From assembly GCA_003141855.1 (NCBI GenBank), contig PLNS01000011.1, forward strand, positions 39,273 to 83,867: a stretch of 44,595 nt of DNA, given 5' to 3'. The first letter of the stretch is position 1, and each line of letters begins with the position of its first letter. Position numbers and translations under genes: made by a program. The notes beneath the pieces were generated by a model. It did no database searches. It saw nothing but the letters and a program-made list of their open reading frames with translations, and had not been told where the DNA came from. The DNA is from Candidatus Bathyarchaeota archaeon. Its GTDB lineage: Archaea; Thermoproteota; Bathyarchaeia; Bathyarchaeales; Bathycorpusculaceae. Below, piece after piece: positions 14,966-23,230 of the stretch.

Positions 14966-15532
14966 TTAAGCTGCTGGTGCCGCTTGGATGTTTACCTCGC
15001 TATAGTACACTGCTTGAGCACTATGAACAGCTATGCTTACTGTTAAGCCTACATCGTTCAAGCCTATGCTGTCAGGATCATTGAGGTATACGACTATGGT
15101 GGAGCCTGATGCCAAGACTAAGTTGCCTGTGGCTAAGGTTGCAGTAGCGTTTAATCCAATGTGGGAACCAGCTGCAAGGCCAGTTACGTATGCTAAGTCG
15201 GCAGTTATGGCAGTTGCGTCTCTAGTTTTGTTTGCTACGGCGTAGAATACATTGGTCCATGCGGATGTTTGTCCACGAACAGCAATCTTGTTGACGACAA
15301 CGTCGCGTCCGCCAGTGTTAGTTATCATTATCGCGCCTTGAACGGCGGCACCATCTGTGTCTACCCATAAATGTTGTTTAGAAACGTATAGACTTTCTTC
15401 TTGGACTCTTGTGCTGACTACGTTTATGGCGAAGTAGGTTAAGACGCTTGCAAGTAAGATGGATACTACTAGGATTATGAGTGTGGTTATTACAGTGCTG
15501 AGTGCGAGGCGATTTCTTAATAGTCGGATCAT
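14966..15532 (-). CDS. major pilin-like protein 2 (paralogue), 188 aa
   Basis: N-terminus MIRLLRNRLALSTVITTLII followed by LVVSILLASVLTYFAINVVS, then VQEESLYVSKQHLWVDTDG and the shared strand ITNTGGRDVVVNKIAVRGQ. Same architecture and length as the downstream pilin-like gene, differing mainly near residues 100-115 and at the C-terminus. AGGAG lies about 11 bases before the ATG, and a TATA box (TATTTATAAG on the minus strand at about 15568-15577) is placed for a transcript start near 15550. T-rich tracts after the stop (about 14903-14911 and 14937-14946) may terminate it, so the two pilins may be expressed separately. Likely alternative or mixed major subunits. Confidence 0.85.
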   Translation of the reverse strand: MIRLLRNRLALSTVITTLIILVVSILLASVLTYFAINVVSTRVQEESLYVSKQHLWVDTDGAAVQGAIMITNTGGRDVVVNKIAVRGQTSAWTNVFYAVANKTRDATAITADLAYVTGLAAGSHIGLNATATLATGNLVLASGSTIVVYLNDPDSIGLNDVGLTVSIAVHSAQAVYYSEVNIQAAPAA

Positions 15533-15773
15533 TTACTTTATTTCTCCTGTTACAAAAGGAACGCACAATTACTTATAAATATCTTCTGTAGCACGATTCA
15601 ATATACCTCGTAATGCTTAACACTATGAAAATCAAAACCAACTCAACAATATGAATCCACAATAAGCCTCAAAAAACCAGACAAAGCAATGCTTTTGGAA
15701 TTCTGGAGAGATGAGCAAGTTCTAAATGTTTGTTGCTTGTAATTAATTAATGGATTTGTAGGAGGCAGCATAA

Positions 15774-16097
15774 GTGGAAAAAGCTGGGTTTGTGCCTGTT
15801 TTAGAGGAAAAAGATTTGCAGGAAGGCAAAATGAAACTTGTCCCGGTGGAGGGCACACCAGTTTTATTCATTAAGCAGCAGGGCAAAATCTTCGTTATCG
15901 ACAACCGTTGTCCCCATATGAGCTGCGGTTTCTCAGGCGGAGCGCTTGACGGCTTGGTGATTGTTTGTCCTTGCCATGATTGGCGATTTGACTTAAGAAC
16001 GGGCGAGTACGAGGATGAGCCTGCGTTTAAATTAACGAAGTATGATTGGAAGATTAAGTCGGGGAAAATCTGGGTAAGACTTGAAGAAGAGACATAA
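15774..16097 (+). CDS. Rieske-type [2Fe-2S] ferredoxin
   Basis: A 107-residue soluble electron carrier with the complete Rieske cluster motif: CPHMSCGF at about residues 46-53 and CPCHDWRFDL at about 64-74 (Cys-X-His and Cys-X2-His pairs). There is no signal or membrane segment and no catalytic domain, so it resembles the stand-alone ferredoxins of NirD/BphF type. The start is GTG at 15774, set by GGAGG nine bases upstream. It is followed in the same direction by mobB and mobA. Its redox partner is not visible; supplying electrons to a molybdenum or tungsten enzyme is only a guess from the neighbours. Confidence 0.92.
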   Translation: MEKAGFVPVLEEKDLQEGKMKLVPVEGTPVLFIKQQGKIFVIDNRCPHMSCGFSGGALDGLVIVCPCHDWRFDLRTGEYEDEPAFKLTKYDWKIKSGKIWVRLEEET

Positions 16098-16174
16098 AGG
16101 TATTTGCAGAAAACTAAATCGCCGAGTTTATTAAAGCCCACTAAATAGTTTTCCCAGAAGAGGTAACCTGCCAA

Positions 16175-16717
16175 ATGGTTGTAGTAATTGCCGCCGTCGG
16201 AATAAGTGGTTCAGGAAAAACAACCACACTCGAATATTTAATTTCTCACCTGACCAGCGAGGGCTACCGAGTCGGCGCAATAAAGCATATTCATCGAGAA
16301 GGCTTCACCATAGATAAAGAAGGCACCAACACGTGGAGATTCAGTAAAGCTGGAGCCAAAATAACGGTAGCTATCTCACCTGAAGAAATAGCAATAATAG
16401 AAAAAACAAACGCTTCCCTCAACGATTTGGATAAAGTCGTGAAATTATTGGAAAGCGAAAAACTGGACATTATCTTCATCGAAGGATTTCACAGTTTCAT
16501 TTCAAAAAGACCAGAAATCCTAAAGATTATAACCGCAAATAACCCTGAAGACCTGGAAAAGACGCTAAAGGAATCTGTTCCGCCAATATTGGCAATTACG
16601 GGTGTGATTGCTAAAAATAAACCCCCATCAAACAGAATACCCTACATTAATTTGCCCGATGAAGGAGCCAAGCTTTTGGAAATAGTCAAAAACCATTTAG
16701 AGGCAAGCAGAAAATAG
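16175..16717 (+). CDS. mobB: molybdopterin-guanine dinucleotide biosynthesis adapter protein MobB
   Basis: GTP-binding P-loop protein, 180 residues, that assists MobA in making the guanine dinucleotide form of the molybdenum or tungsten cofactor. The N-terminal P-loop reads VGISGSGKTTTLEYL (residues about 8-22), followed by GYRVGAIKHIHREGFTIDKEG typical of MobB, and an IFIEGFHSF segment that corresponds to the Walker B-like region. The gene follows the Rieske gene by 77 bases and precedes mobA by 59 bases. The cofactor would be needed by the Fwd enzyme encoded on the opposite strand next door. Confidence 0.92.
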   Translation: MVVVIAAVGISGSGKTTTLEYLISHLTSEGYRVGAIKHIHREGFTIDKEGTNTWRFSKAGAKITVAISPEEIAIIEKTNASLNDLDKVVKLLESEKLDIIFIEGFHSFISKRPEILKIITANNPEDLEKTLKESVPPILAITGVIAKNKPPSNRIPYINLPDEGAKLLEIVKNHLEASRK

Positions 16718-16776
16718 GCAAAATATCAAGAAAATTAGATAAACTGCCCTTTATTTCTACTAGGCAAGATAAGTAA

Positions 16777-17829
16777 ATGACCAAGCGAGCGGTAATCATC
16801 CTTGCTGGAGGAAAAGCCAAAAGATTCCAAACCACTCAGGAGAAGTGGCAGGATAAGGCTCTAGCTGAGCTTAACGGAAAGCCTCTTCTAGTTCACGCCA
16901 TCGAGAATGTTCAGGATGCCGTCGATCAAATAGTAGTCGTCGTTAATGAAAGCGAATCAAGAATAAGCCAATACTACGCTGTTTTAGAAAAGTATCATGT
17001 CAAAAAAGCAAGAATAGTCACCGACCTAAAAATCAAGAATCTAAGCGGACCCTTAATCGCGATTTTAACTGGGCTAAAATTCGCCTGTGCGGATTACTGC
17101 ATAACGGTTCCATGCGATGTGCCTATGCTTAACAAAAAAGTTGCTGAATACTTATTTGAGGAAATCAACGGTTCTTTTGTTGCTGTACCAATGTGGCCCA
17201 ATGGAAGGCTTGAAACGCTCCTTATGGTTTTAGAGCGAAAAAGCACTTTGGAAATCGCCAATGTTCTCTGCCAACTGGGGCGCTCTCACCCAGACGACAT
17301 CATAAGAGGCTCTTTAAAGACCCTGTTTGTCTCACCTCTTGGCGAAATCAATGCTTTGGACCCAGAACTATGCAGTTTTGTAAACATTAATTGTCAAGAA
17401 GATTTAAGTCGGCTACACCCCCGTCAAGGGCAGGGCCCCTTTGTTGAAAATGTACGTCTAAACTTGGGGGTTTTATCTGAGGAGGAAATTCAACGCTTTG
17501 TTGTAGCCTCTTTGAAAAGAGACAGCTCTGATTTTTTGGAAGCATCAAAAATATTTTCAGGCTCCGCGGTTAGGTTGGAGAAGCATGATTCTTTTTTTTG
17601 GGCTGCAGTAAGCCGAGAGTATGAAGCAAAAAGTTTGCTGAGCTTATTTGGGCAATGCAGTAAGCATGAATTAATCAAAGATATCAAAGATGCTCTTTTG
17701 AAAGCTGCCCAAAACTACTGGTCGGAAGCTGAAATCTACGAGGAAAACCGCTGTTATTTGTTGGCTGAAAGGGCGAGGGCGGATAAGTCATGGTGCGAAT
17801 TGCAAATTGAAAAGTTAGAGATTAAATGA
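16777..17829 (+). CDS. mobA: MobA-like molybdenum cofactor guanylyltransferase with C-terminal helical extension
   Basis: Residues 1 to about 200 form the nucleotidyltransferase domain: IILAGGKAKRF (a slightly altered signature loop), KALAELNGKPLLVHAIENV, the metal-binding ITVPCDVPML and the FVNINCQEDL closing strand. This enzyme transfers GMP from GTP to molybdopterin. MobA proteins are usually about 190-210 residues, but here another 145 residues follow, rich in helices (EEIQRFVVASLKRDSSDF, FFWAAVSREYEAKSLLSL, KDALLKAAQNYWSEAEI), looking like TPR-type repeats. I do not recognise this extension; it may bind MobB or an apoenzyme. The end overlaps the convergent fdhD gene by 8 bases. Confidence 0.85.
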   Translation: MTKRAVIILAGGKAKRFQTTQEKWQDKALAELNGKPLLVHAIENVQDAVDQIVVVVNESESRISQYYAVLEKYHVKKARIVTDLKIKNLSGPLIAILTGLKFACADYCITVPCDVPMLNKKVAEYLFEEINGSFVAVPMWPNGRLETLLMVLERKSTLEIANVLCQLGRSHPDDIIRGSLKTLFVSPLGEINALDPELCSFVNINCQEDLSRLHPRQGQGPFVENVRLNLGVLSEEEIQRFVVASLKRDSSDFLEASKIFSGSAVRLEKHDSFFWAAVSREYEAKSLLSLFGQCSKHELIKDIKDALLKAAQNYWSEAEIYEENRCYLLAERARADKSWCELQIEKLEIK

Positions 17830-18610
17830 TTATTCGCTCTGGACTAGTGTAAACGTTTAGGCGTTTTCCGCGTACAAACCCCGCTAAAGTAACGTTTGAT
17901 TCTTCAGCAGTAGCAATTCCTGAAGAAAGCGCCGCCGCCAATGAAGCAACGATGGGCAAACCAACCTTAGCCGCCTTGAAAGCTACATCGCCAGATATTC
18001 GCCCGCTCAAAGCCAAAAAGCACCCGCTAAAATCAACCTTGCCCAAGGCAGCCATTCCAATCACTTTGTCCACCGCGTTGTGCCTGCCAACATCCTCAGC
18101 CAACGAAACCAGCGAACCATCACCCTTGTAAATCGCGGCGACGTGGAGACCTCCTGTTTGTCTAAAGCCTTCAGCTTTAAAGTTAAGCTGGTTAACGCTG
18201 TCAAAAATAACTTGCGCTTTAACCGTCAAAGGTGATTCAACCTTTGGAATCTTGCCTTTATACTGGTAAGGTGAGCCGCTGCCGCATGCTGAGAGGATAA
18301 CGCGCGCATGAAGCCTTGAAATCTGAACCCGATCCTCAACTTTAATGCTCGGTTTCAGTTTAACGATGCAGGTGTTCTCTTTTTCCTTCAGGGTTACTTC
18401 CTCAATTTCCCCAATAGACTTCACTATGCCTTCTGAAAGGAGATGTCCGACTGCTAGTTCCTTGAGGTTTGTTGGTGAGCAAAGGATGGTTGCCCAAAAA
18501 GTTGTGTTAACAAATAAGTGAAAAGGGACTTCCTCTGCGACGTAATCGGTTATTTTTTGGGCTTTTCCAGTGGATAAATCAATTTTTGTAATATCAACTT
18601 GGCGAACCAT
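17822..18610 (-). CDS. fdhD: FdhD family sulfur carrier protein
   Basis: FdhD passes sulfur from a cysteine desulfurase to the bis-MGD cofactor of formate dehydrogenases and related enzymes. The 262-residue protein has the family blocks EEVPFHLFVNTTFWATILCS, GHLLSEGIV, EGFRQTGGLHVAA, LAEDVGRHNAVDKVIG and LSGRISGDVAFKAAKVG. The usual CxxC pair in the central loop is reduced to one Cys: the loop reads ILSACGSGSPYQ. I take the ATG at 18610, which has GGTG six bases upstream. The gene lies 90 bases after fwdC on the same strand and may belong to that operon, suggesting it matures the Fwd catalytic subunit. Confidence 0.9.
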   Translation of the reverse strand: MVRQVDITKIDLSTGKAQKITDYVAEEVPFHLFVNTTFWATILCSPTNLKELAVGHLLSEGIVKSIGEIEEVTLKEKENTCIVKLKPSIKVEDRVQISRLHARVILSACGSGSPYQYKGKIPKVESPLTVKAQVIFDSVNQLNFKAEGFRQTGGLHVAAIYKGDGSLVSLAEDVGRHNAVDKVIGMAALGKVDFSGCFLALSGRISGDVAFKAAKVGLPIVASLAAALSSGIATAEESNVTLAGFVRGKRLNVYTSPERIII

Positions 18611-18699
18611 AAGCGGCACCTTTTCTTAGCTCTGAAACTTGAAGCCCACGGCTTCTTGCATTAATCTTGTGCCATGAGCCTATTTAATTAGCGCTAAGG

Positions 18700-19515
18700 T
18701 TAAAGGAACTTTTCGTATGTTTTTAAGTGTGGATTGTTTGCTTTTGAAACGAAGAGTTTGCCAGTGCCTTTCTCTGCAAGGTCGCCAAGGAACACGTAGA
18801 ATGGGCCAGCTACGGATTCGGTATCGTCGACTTTGACTTTTGGTTTTACGCTGTCGATAGTGAAGCTAGGCATTACTTCCTCCACGTAGCCTGAAACGAT
18901 GATTTTTCCACCCGTCATGTTAGCGCCTAATCTGGTACTGGCGTTCTTTTCAACATGGATTACTCCATCACTCATGTGGAATCCTAAGAATTGGCCGACA
19001 TTGTTGCCCTTTATCTTGATTAATCCGCCATGCAAATAAGCGCCTGAATCGCTTCCAACATCGCCATCGACAACTATTTTGCCACCTTTCATGCCTGCGG
19101 TGCTTCCGCGGTAAGGAGAAGCTAAATAGTCACCTGCGTTTCCGTGAATTTCGATTAAGCCTTTCTTCATTGAACCGCCTGCCCATTGACAAGCGTCGCC
19201 GTTGACAGTGATTTTGCCGCCTGCCATTTTCTCGCCCAGATGCATGCCGACGTTGCCGTTGATGACGATTTCGCCGTTTTTCATGCCCACACCTATCCTG
19301 CGAACTTCGCTAACGTCACCGTTGATAGTTATGGTTGGTGATTCCGCACCGTCTTCCTGGATTTTGAAGAGTTCGCTTAGTTTTTTCTGTTTGTTACCTT
19401 CGAAAACGGTTAGGTTGGCTATTTCAGCGGTGTCTTTACCTTGGAACACGTCAGGGTTTATGCATTCAGCGTTTACTGGAAAAGTAAATTTCCTTAGTGG
19501 AGTTAGAACTATCAT
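18700..19515 (-). CDS. fwdC: formylmethanofuran dehydrogenase subunit C (FwdC)
   Basis: Subunit C of the enzyme that reduces CO2 to formyl-methanofuran, the first step of the archaeal methyl branch of the Wood-Ljungdahl pathway. The 271-residue protein is dominated by right-handed beta-helix repeats with Gly-Asp/Gly-Asn turns (EIVINGNVGMHLGEKMAGGK, GDACQWAGGSMKKGLIEIHG, GDYLASPYRGSTAGMKGGKI and GDVGSDSGAYLHGGLIKIKG), as in FwdC and the related glutamate synthase alpha C-terminal domain. It is the last of four fwd genes (D-B-A-C), 1 base after fwdA. Length is normal for the family. Confidence 0.94.
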   Translation of the reverse strand: MIVLTPLRKFTFPVNAECINPDVFQGKDTAEIANLTVFEGNKQKKLSELFKIQEDGAESPTITINGDVSEVRRIGVGMKNGEIVINGNVGMHLGEKMAGGKITVNGDACQWAGGSMKKGLIEIHGNAGDYLASPYRGSTAGMKGGKIVVDGDVGSDSGAYLHGGLIKIKGNNVGQFLGFHMSDGVIHVEKNASTRLGANMTGGKIIVSGYVEEVMPSFTIDSVKPKVKVDDTESVAGPFYVFLGDLAEKGTGKLFVSKANNPHLKTYEKFL

Positions 19516-19516
19516 T

Positions 19517-21208
19517 TTAGACGCTCGCCTTCACTATTATTGGGTCTTTAACTTTAACGTAATGATCAGTCACTGGATAATTGTCGTATTCGACGGTCCA
19601 GTATTCCTTGAATTTGTTTCGCATTTCGTCATCGATGCGGCATGGTTCAGCGGTTTGTACGTCAAGCCACATGGTTCTGCCACTAACATTCCCTACTACT
19701 TCGCCGTCTTTGACAACGATTTGTCCATCTTTAATCGTATAAGCTGCATGCTTGAATGCTCTGCGCACAGATTTGTACTTGCGGGCTATGTCGGTGGTTT
19801 CAGGATTAATGTTGTATATTGCTATGTCAGCGTCAGCGCCTACGCCCAGGTGCCCTTTGTTTTTGAGCCCTAAAGCTTTGGCTTGTCCTGCACGAGTCAT
19901 TATGGCTAACTCGTAGAGGCTTAATTCGCGGTCAATGGAGGGCAGCAGGCTCTTTTTCTGGGCTTTCTTGTGGCATTTCTTGAGTGTTGCCTCGCGTGCT
20001 TTCTTGCTCATGAGCCATGCGAGGATTCTTGGGTAAGCAAAGAAGGGTCCGCCGTTGGGGTGATCGGTGGTCATGAACATTTTCCACGGGTCCTTAATCA
20101 ACAACGCTAACTCTAAACCGATTGACCACTGGGTAGCGTTCACAGCGTTGTTCTTCTTGTAATGGAACGGGATGATTCCTCCGCTTGTCTCCGTTTCCAC
20201 GTCGCTGTTAACCCATTTGTGCCCGCTTAACTGGTAGAGCGTAAACTCGAAGGGTCCGTCAGCCGTCATGGTTGTGGTGTCTGTGAATATGACTTGTCCC
20301 ATGTCGAAGGTCATGTGGTTGTGAGCGTTGATGTAGCTTGAGATTTCTTCTGCGGCTGATTTCATGTTGCCCCAGCCGTCGCCTCCGAAACTGCTAAACT
20401 GCAAGTGAGTAATGTGGCCAACGGGTCTGCCCTCATAAGGCACGCTTTCCAGCGCCTTCATTGTTTCCAGCGTGGTAACGTAGTTTCCGGGTAATCCAAG
20501 GTTGTTAGTGTGAAGGTGAATTGAATGGGGCAGGTTGAGCATTTTATTAACTTTCGCTAACCCAACAATTATTTCTCGGGGGGTAATGCAGAAGTTTGGA
20601 ACTTGGTCGTCAATGCTGTGGACGTTGTGTCCAAAACCCCATGATTCCAAGCCGCCTGGGTTAACGATTTTTATTGCGTAACCTTTAGTTATATCCATCA
20701 TCCAAGCGACGTGTCTTGCGCAGCCTTCTAAGTCGCCTTTTCGGAGGTATTCGAGGACAAACCACCAGTCGCCGATTAACGGGTAAGAAGCCTTGTCTAA
20801 GAGTGGTATGTCGTTTAATTCTTCATGGGTGTGTTTTGCTTCCAGAGGCGCCATGGACGGGTTCATTACTGTGGTGTAACCCATTTTTGAGTAGCGGTAG
20901 CCAGTAACAAACGTGGATGGAATAGAGTAGCCTGTTCCTGACCGCGTCGTAGCTGTTTTGCTTACAACATCTTTAACATGGTCTTCAGGTCTGACTATTC
21001 TGCCGGTGTTTACTTCTCCGCCTGCAATGTGAGTGTGAATGTCGACGCCGCCAGGCATAACCGTTAAGCCGGTTGCATCAATCAATTGAGCCTTGCGAGT
21101 GACTTTTTCAACTATTTTCCCATTTTTGATAGCTATATCCATTTTTTCGCCGTTAATCCCGTTTATGGGGTCAAAGACGAAGCCGTTTTTTATTAGCAGT
21201 TCAACCAT
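19517..21208 (-). CDS. fwdA: formylmethanofuran dehydrogenase subunit A (FwdA)
   Basis: Amidohydrolase-fold subunit that joins formate made by FwdB to methanofuran. The 563-residue protein has the metal-binding VDIHTHIAGG near residue 57, the likely carboxylated Lys in GYAIKIVNPGG, His residues in HSIHLHTNN and GHITHLQFSSFGG, and the catalytic Asp region MTTDHPNGGPF at about residue 395. All expected active-site features are present, so it should be active. It lies 2 bases after fwdB and 1 base before fwdC. The presence of FwdA implies methanofuran or a similar C1 carrier in this organism. Confidence 0.95.
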   Translation of the reverse strand: MVELLIKNGFVFDPINGINGEKMDIAIKNGKIVEKVTRKAQLIDATGLTVMPGGVDIHTHIAGGEVNTGRIVRPEDHVKDVVSKTATTRSGTGYSIPSTFVTGYRYSKMGYTTVMNPSMAPLEAKHTHEELNDIPLLDKASYPLIGDWWFVLEYLRKGDLEGCARHVAWMMDITKGYAIKIVNPGGLESWGFGHNVHSIDDQVPNFCITPREIIVGLAKVNKMLNLPHSIHLHTNNLGLPGNYVTTLETMKALESVPYEGRPVGHITHLQFSSFGGDGWGNMKSAAEEISSYINAHNHMTFDMGQVIFTDTTTMTADGPFEFTLYQLSGHKWVNSDVETETSGGIIPFHYKKNNAVNATQWSIGLELALLIKDPWKMFMTTDHPNGGPFFAYPRILAWLMSKKAREATLKKCHKKAQKKSLLPSIDRELSLYELAIMTRAGQAKALGLKNKGHLGVGADADIAIYNINPETTDIARKYKSVRRAFKHAAYTIKDGQIVVKDGEVVGNVSGRTMWLDVQTAEPCRIDDEMRNKFKEYWTVEYDNYPVTDHYVKVKDPIIVKASV

Positions 21209-21210
21209 TT

Positions 21211-22674
21211 TTAAGCCTCCGCCTTTTTCGCGGTCTTTTTAGACTTTATTAATTTGACTTGTGCCAGGATTTTTGTCAGGATTTCCTCGTCGGACAGTAT
21301 TCCTTTTGGAGGTTCAACGACTTTCTTTAGTGGCAAGGGAACGTGGTCCATGCGGTATGCTGTGCCTTCGACTTCTATACCGACAAACGCTGAGGGAAAC
21401 ACGATGTCGCCAAGCATTGAAGTAGCGTTCATGTGCGGGTCAATCACGATTAAGGGGTGCTTAACCATGTTCTCGATGGCTTTTTTGGGGAAGTTTGCGC
21501 CTGGATCAGCCGCTATAACCAACGAAGCATCGTTTTCTTCACGCAAAAGCACATCCATGCAGGTTGTTTCTCCAGGGTTATAGCGCGGGTAACCCAGTGA
21601 AAAGTCAACACCGTAAGGATAGCCAGTTTGCCAAGCGGAAACCACGTTAGCGCCGGTAACGTTGAAGTGCCCTCTCATGGGCATGATTGAGAATTTTGTC
21701 CTCATGTTTAAGTCGCGAACCAGCGAGATTGCGACTTCTACGTTCCTGAATTTGCCTGCAGTTTGAGTTAAGCCCATGCCAAAGAAGATGACGCCGAACT
21801 CGCAGTTCACCAAGGCATCAGCAACTTGTTTGAGGTATTCGACTGGAACACCCGCCACTTTATCCACGTCGAGTTCTCCATCGCGGACCAAGACTCTTAG
21901 CGCCTGCATTAATTCGTAGTCTTTGTTTGGTTCAACTTGAATGTAGTAATCAGCCATTTCTGCAGACATGGTTTTCCTAACGTCAATAACGATTAGTTTT
22001 CGTCCGTCCTTACTCATTGTTTGAGGCATACCCGGGATGCTGCATGTTTGGGGTCTTAGTTGAGTGCGCCCAGACTCGATTCTCATGGCACTTTGCATTT
22101 TCTTTTGTCCAGCCTGCGCTTTGAGTTTTTGCATGTATGCTTTCCACTCGCTTTTCTCAAAGCGGCCTTCTGTAAAGCTGGTGTATCTTTCAAGGTGCCT
22201 TGGGTGTGCACTCCACGGGTCGCATCCCCAGTAAATAATCAAGTCTGCACGATGCCGAATCTGCCCCAAAGTGCATGTGGGAATGCCTACTTCTTGGACT
22301 CCCAAAATAGAGGGACCATGGCACACGACGGCTGTGTTATCCATTATGCCGCCGACTTCTTCGGTTAATTCTACGCCGACACGTTGAGCTTCGGAACTAG
22401 TTGAGCTCCAACCGTAAAGTATCGGGTAAGTTGAGTTTGCAAGGACCTCCGCAGCTGCATGCACTGCTTCGTTCATGGAGACTGGAACAAGCTTGCCGTT
22501 TTTTCTCATTAAGGGCGTTTTTATTCTGTGTTCTCCGCGGTAACCGATGAATTTGGATTCGCATATGGCGCAGCCATTTTTAACTTTGACGACCTCATTG
22601 TTTTCAACGGTTAATTCAATGTCGTCGCATAAGCAGCCGCAGATTGGGCAGGTTACTGATTTTACTATTGACAT
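21211..22674 (-). CDS. fwdB: formylmethanofuran dehydrogenase subunit B (FwdB), molybdopterin-binding catalytic subunit
   Basis: Catalytic subunit that reduces CO2 to formate at a Mo or W bis-MGD centre. The N-terminal [4Fe-4S] ligands appear in TCPICGCLCDD (Cys9, 12, 16) and NGCAIC (Cys35). The metal ligand is Cys118 in VVCHGPS, the position that holds selenocysteine in some methanogen isoenzymes; here the codon is TGC. Later blocks RGHFNVTGAN, GYPYGVDFSLGYPRYNPGE and DPGANFP are diagnostic. At 487 residues it is longer than most FwdB (about 430), because of an extra basic stretch at about residues 170-220 (SEWKAYMQKLKAQAGQKKMQ...). Lies 2 bases after fwdD. MobA, MobB and FdhD next door fit its cofactor needs. 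Confidence 0.95.
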   Translation of the reverse strand: MSIVKSVTCPICGCLCDDIELTVENNEVVKVKNGCAICESKFIGYRGEHRIKTPLMRKNGKLVPVSMNEAVHAAAEVLANSTYPILYGWSSTSSEAQRVGVELTEEVGGIMDNTAVVCHGPSILGVQEVGIPTCTLGQIRHRADLIIYWGCDPWSAHPRHLERYTSFTEGRFEKSEWKAYMQKLKAQAGQKKMQSAMRIESGRTQLRPQTCSIPGMPQTMSKDGRKLIVIDVRKTMSAEMADYYIQVEPNKDYELMQALRVLVRDGELDVDKVAGVPVEYLKQVADALVNCEFGVIFFGMGLTQTAGKFRNVEVAISLVRDLNMRTKFSIMPMRGHFNVTGANVVSAWQTGYPYGVDFSLGYPRYNPGETTCMDVLLREENDASLVIAADPGANFPKKAIENMVKHPLIVIDPHMNATSMLGDIVFPSAFVGIEVEGTAYRMDHVPLPLKKVVEPPKGILSDEEILTKILAQVKLIKSKKTAKKAEA

Positions 22675-22676
22675 TT

Positions 22677-23078
22677 TTATCTCCCGAATTCACTCTTCAA
22701 AAGTTCTTCTATGGTCAGGACTTGCTTGTTGGGTGCTGGTTCAACTTCAGCGGGAGTTCCCTTAAACGAGGGCATTCCGATGCTGGTGGTTTTGTCGCTG
22801 CATACAGCATTCGCCCAGGGTCCATAAGGAACGTAAATTAAGCCGGGAGTTGCAGACCGAGGGTACTTTACGGCTTTAAGAACAACTGAGCCGTCAGGGG
22901 TGGATACTAAAATGTTAGTGTTATTTTTGACGCCGAGTTTTTTCATGTCGTCTGCATCCATGTAGCACATTGAACAAGCATCAAAGTACTCTTTTGAGGC
23001 TTTACCCTTCTCTTTGCCGACGCCTTGCTCAATCGTGCGACCTGTAAGCAAAGTTACCTTTAACTTTTGCTCTACCAT
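22677..23078 (-). CDS. fwdD: formylmethanofuran dehydrogenase subunit D (FwdD)
   Basis: Small subunit carrying the molybdopterin-dinucleotide-binding barrel that completes FwdB. The 133 residues begin VEQKLKVTLLTGRTIEQGVG after the Met, followed by CSMCYMDADDMKKLGVKNNT and a C-terminal PYGPWANAVCSDKTTSIGMP block, which is typical of FwdD. It is the first gene of the fwdDBAC operon. A TATA box (CTTAAATATAAC) about 30-40 bases upstream gives a short leader. No fwdE, fwdF or fwdG ferredoxin subunit is found in the window, so electrons may come from a partner encoded elsewhere. Confidence 0.93.
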   Translation of the reverse strand: MVEQKLKVTLLTGRTIEQGVGKEKGKASKEYFDACSMCYMDADDMKKLGVKNNTNILVSTPDGSVVLKAVKYPRSATPGLIYVPYGPWANAVCSDKTTSIGMPSFKGTPAEVEPAPNKQVLTIEELLKSEFGR

Positions 23079-23105
23079 GATTCCGACCTTACCAATAGAG
23101 TTTAA

Positions 23106-23123
23106 GCAGTTATATTTAAGATT
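23106..23123 (-). promoter_or_regulatory. promoter of the fwdDBAC operon
   Basis: On the minus strand AATCTTAAATATAACTGC contains a good archaeal TATA box. A start about 25 bases downstream would leave a leader of roughly 10-15 bases before the fwdD ATG. No strong palindrome was noticed nearby. Confidence 0.6.
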
Positions 23124-23230
23124 AAGTTCAGGAAACCCGTAAAATTCAAGGTTAAAGTGTCCGCTTAGAGCAAAAAAATAAGCGTTTTAACTGGTGCTTT
23201 AGGCTAAAAACCGCATTATTCCATTAGCAA

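Noticed and set aside
19202-19873. Long open frame of 223 codons on the plus strand
   Set aside because: It lies antisense to fwdC and fwdA, whose products match their families throughout. Low-complexity translation and no ribosome site.
22321-22323. Selenocysteine in FwdB
   Set aside because: The ligand codon is TGC (Cys), not TGA, so no recoding is needed.
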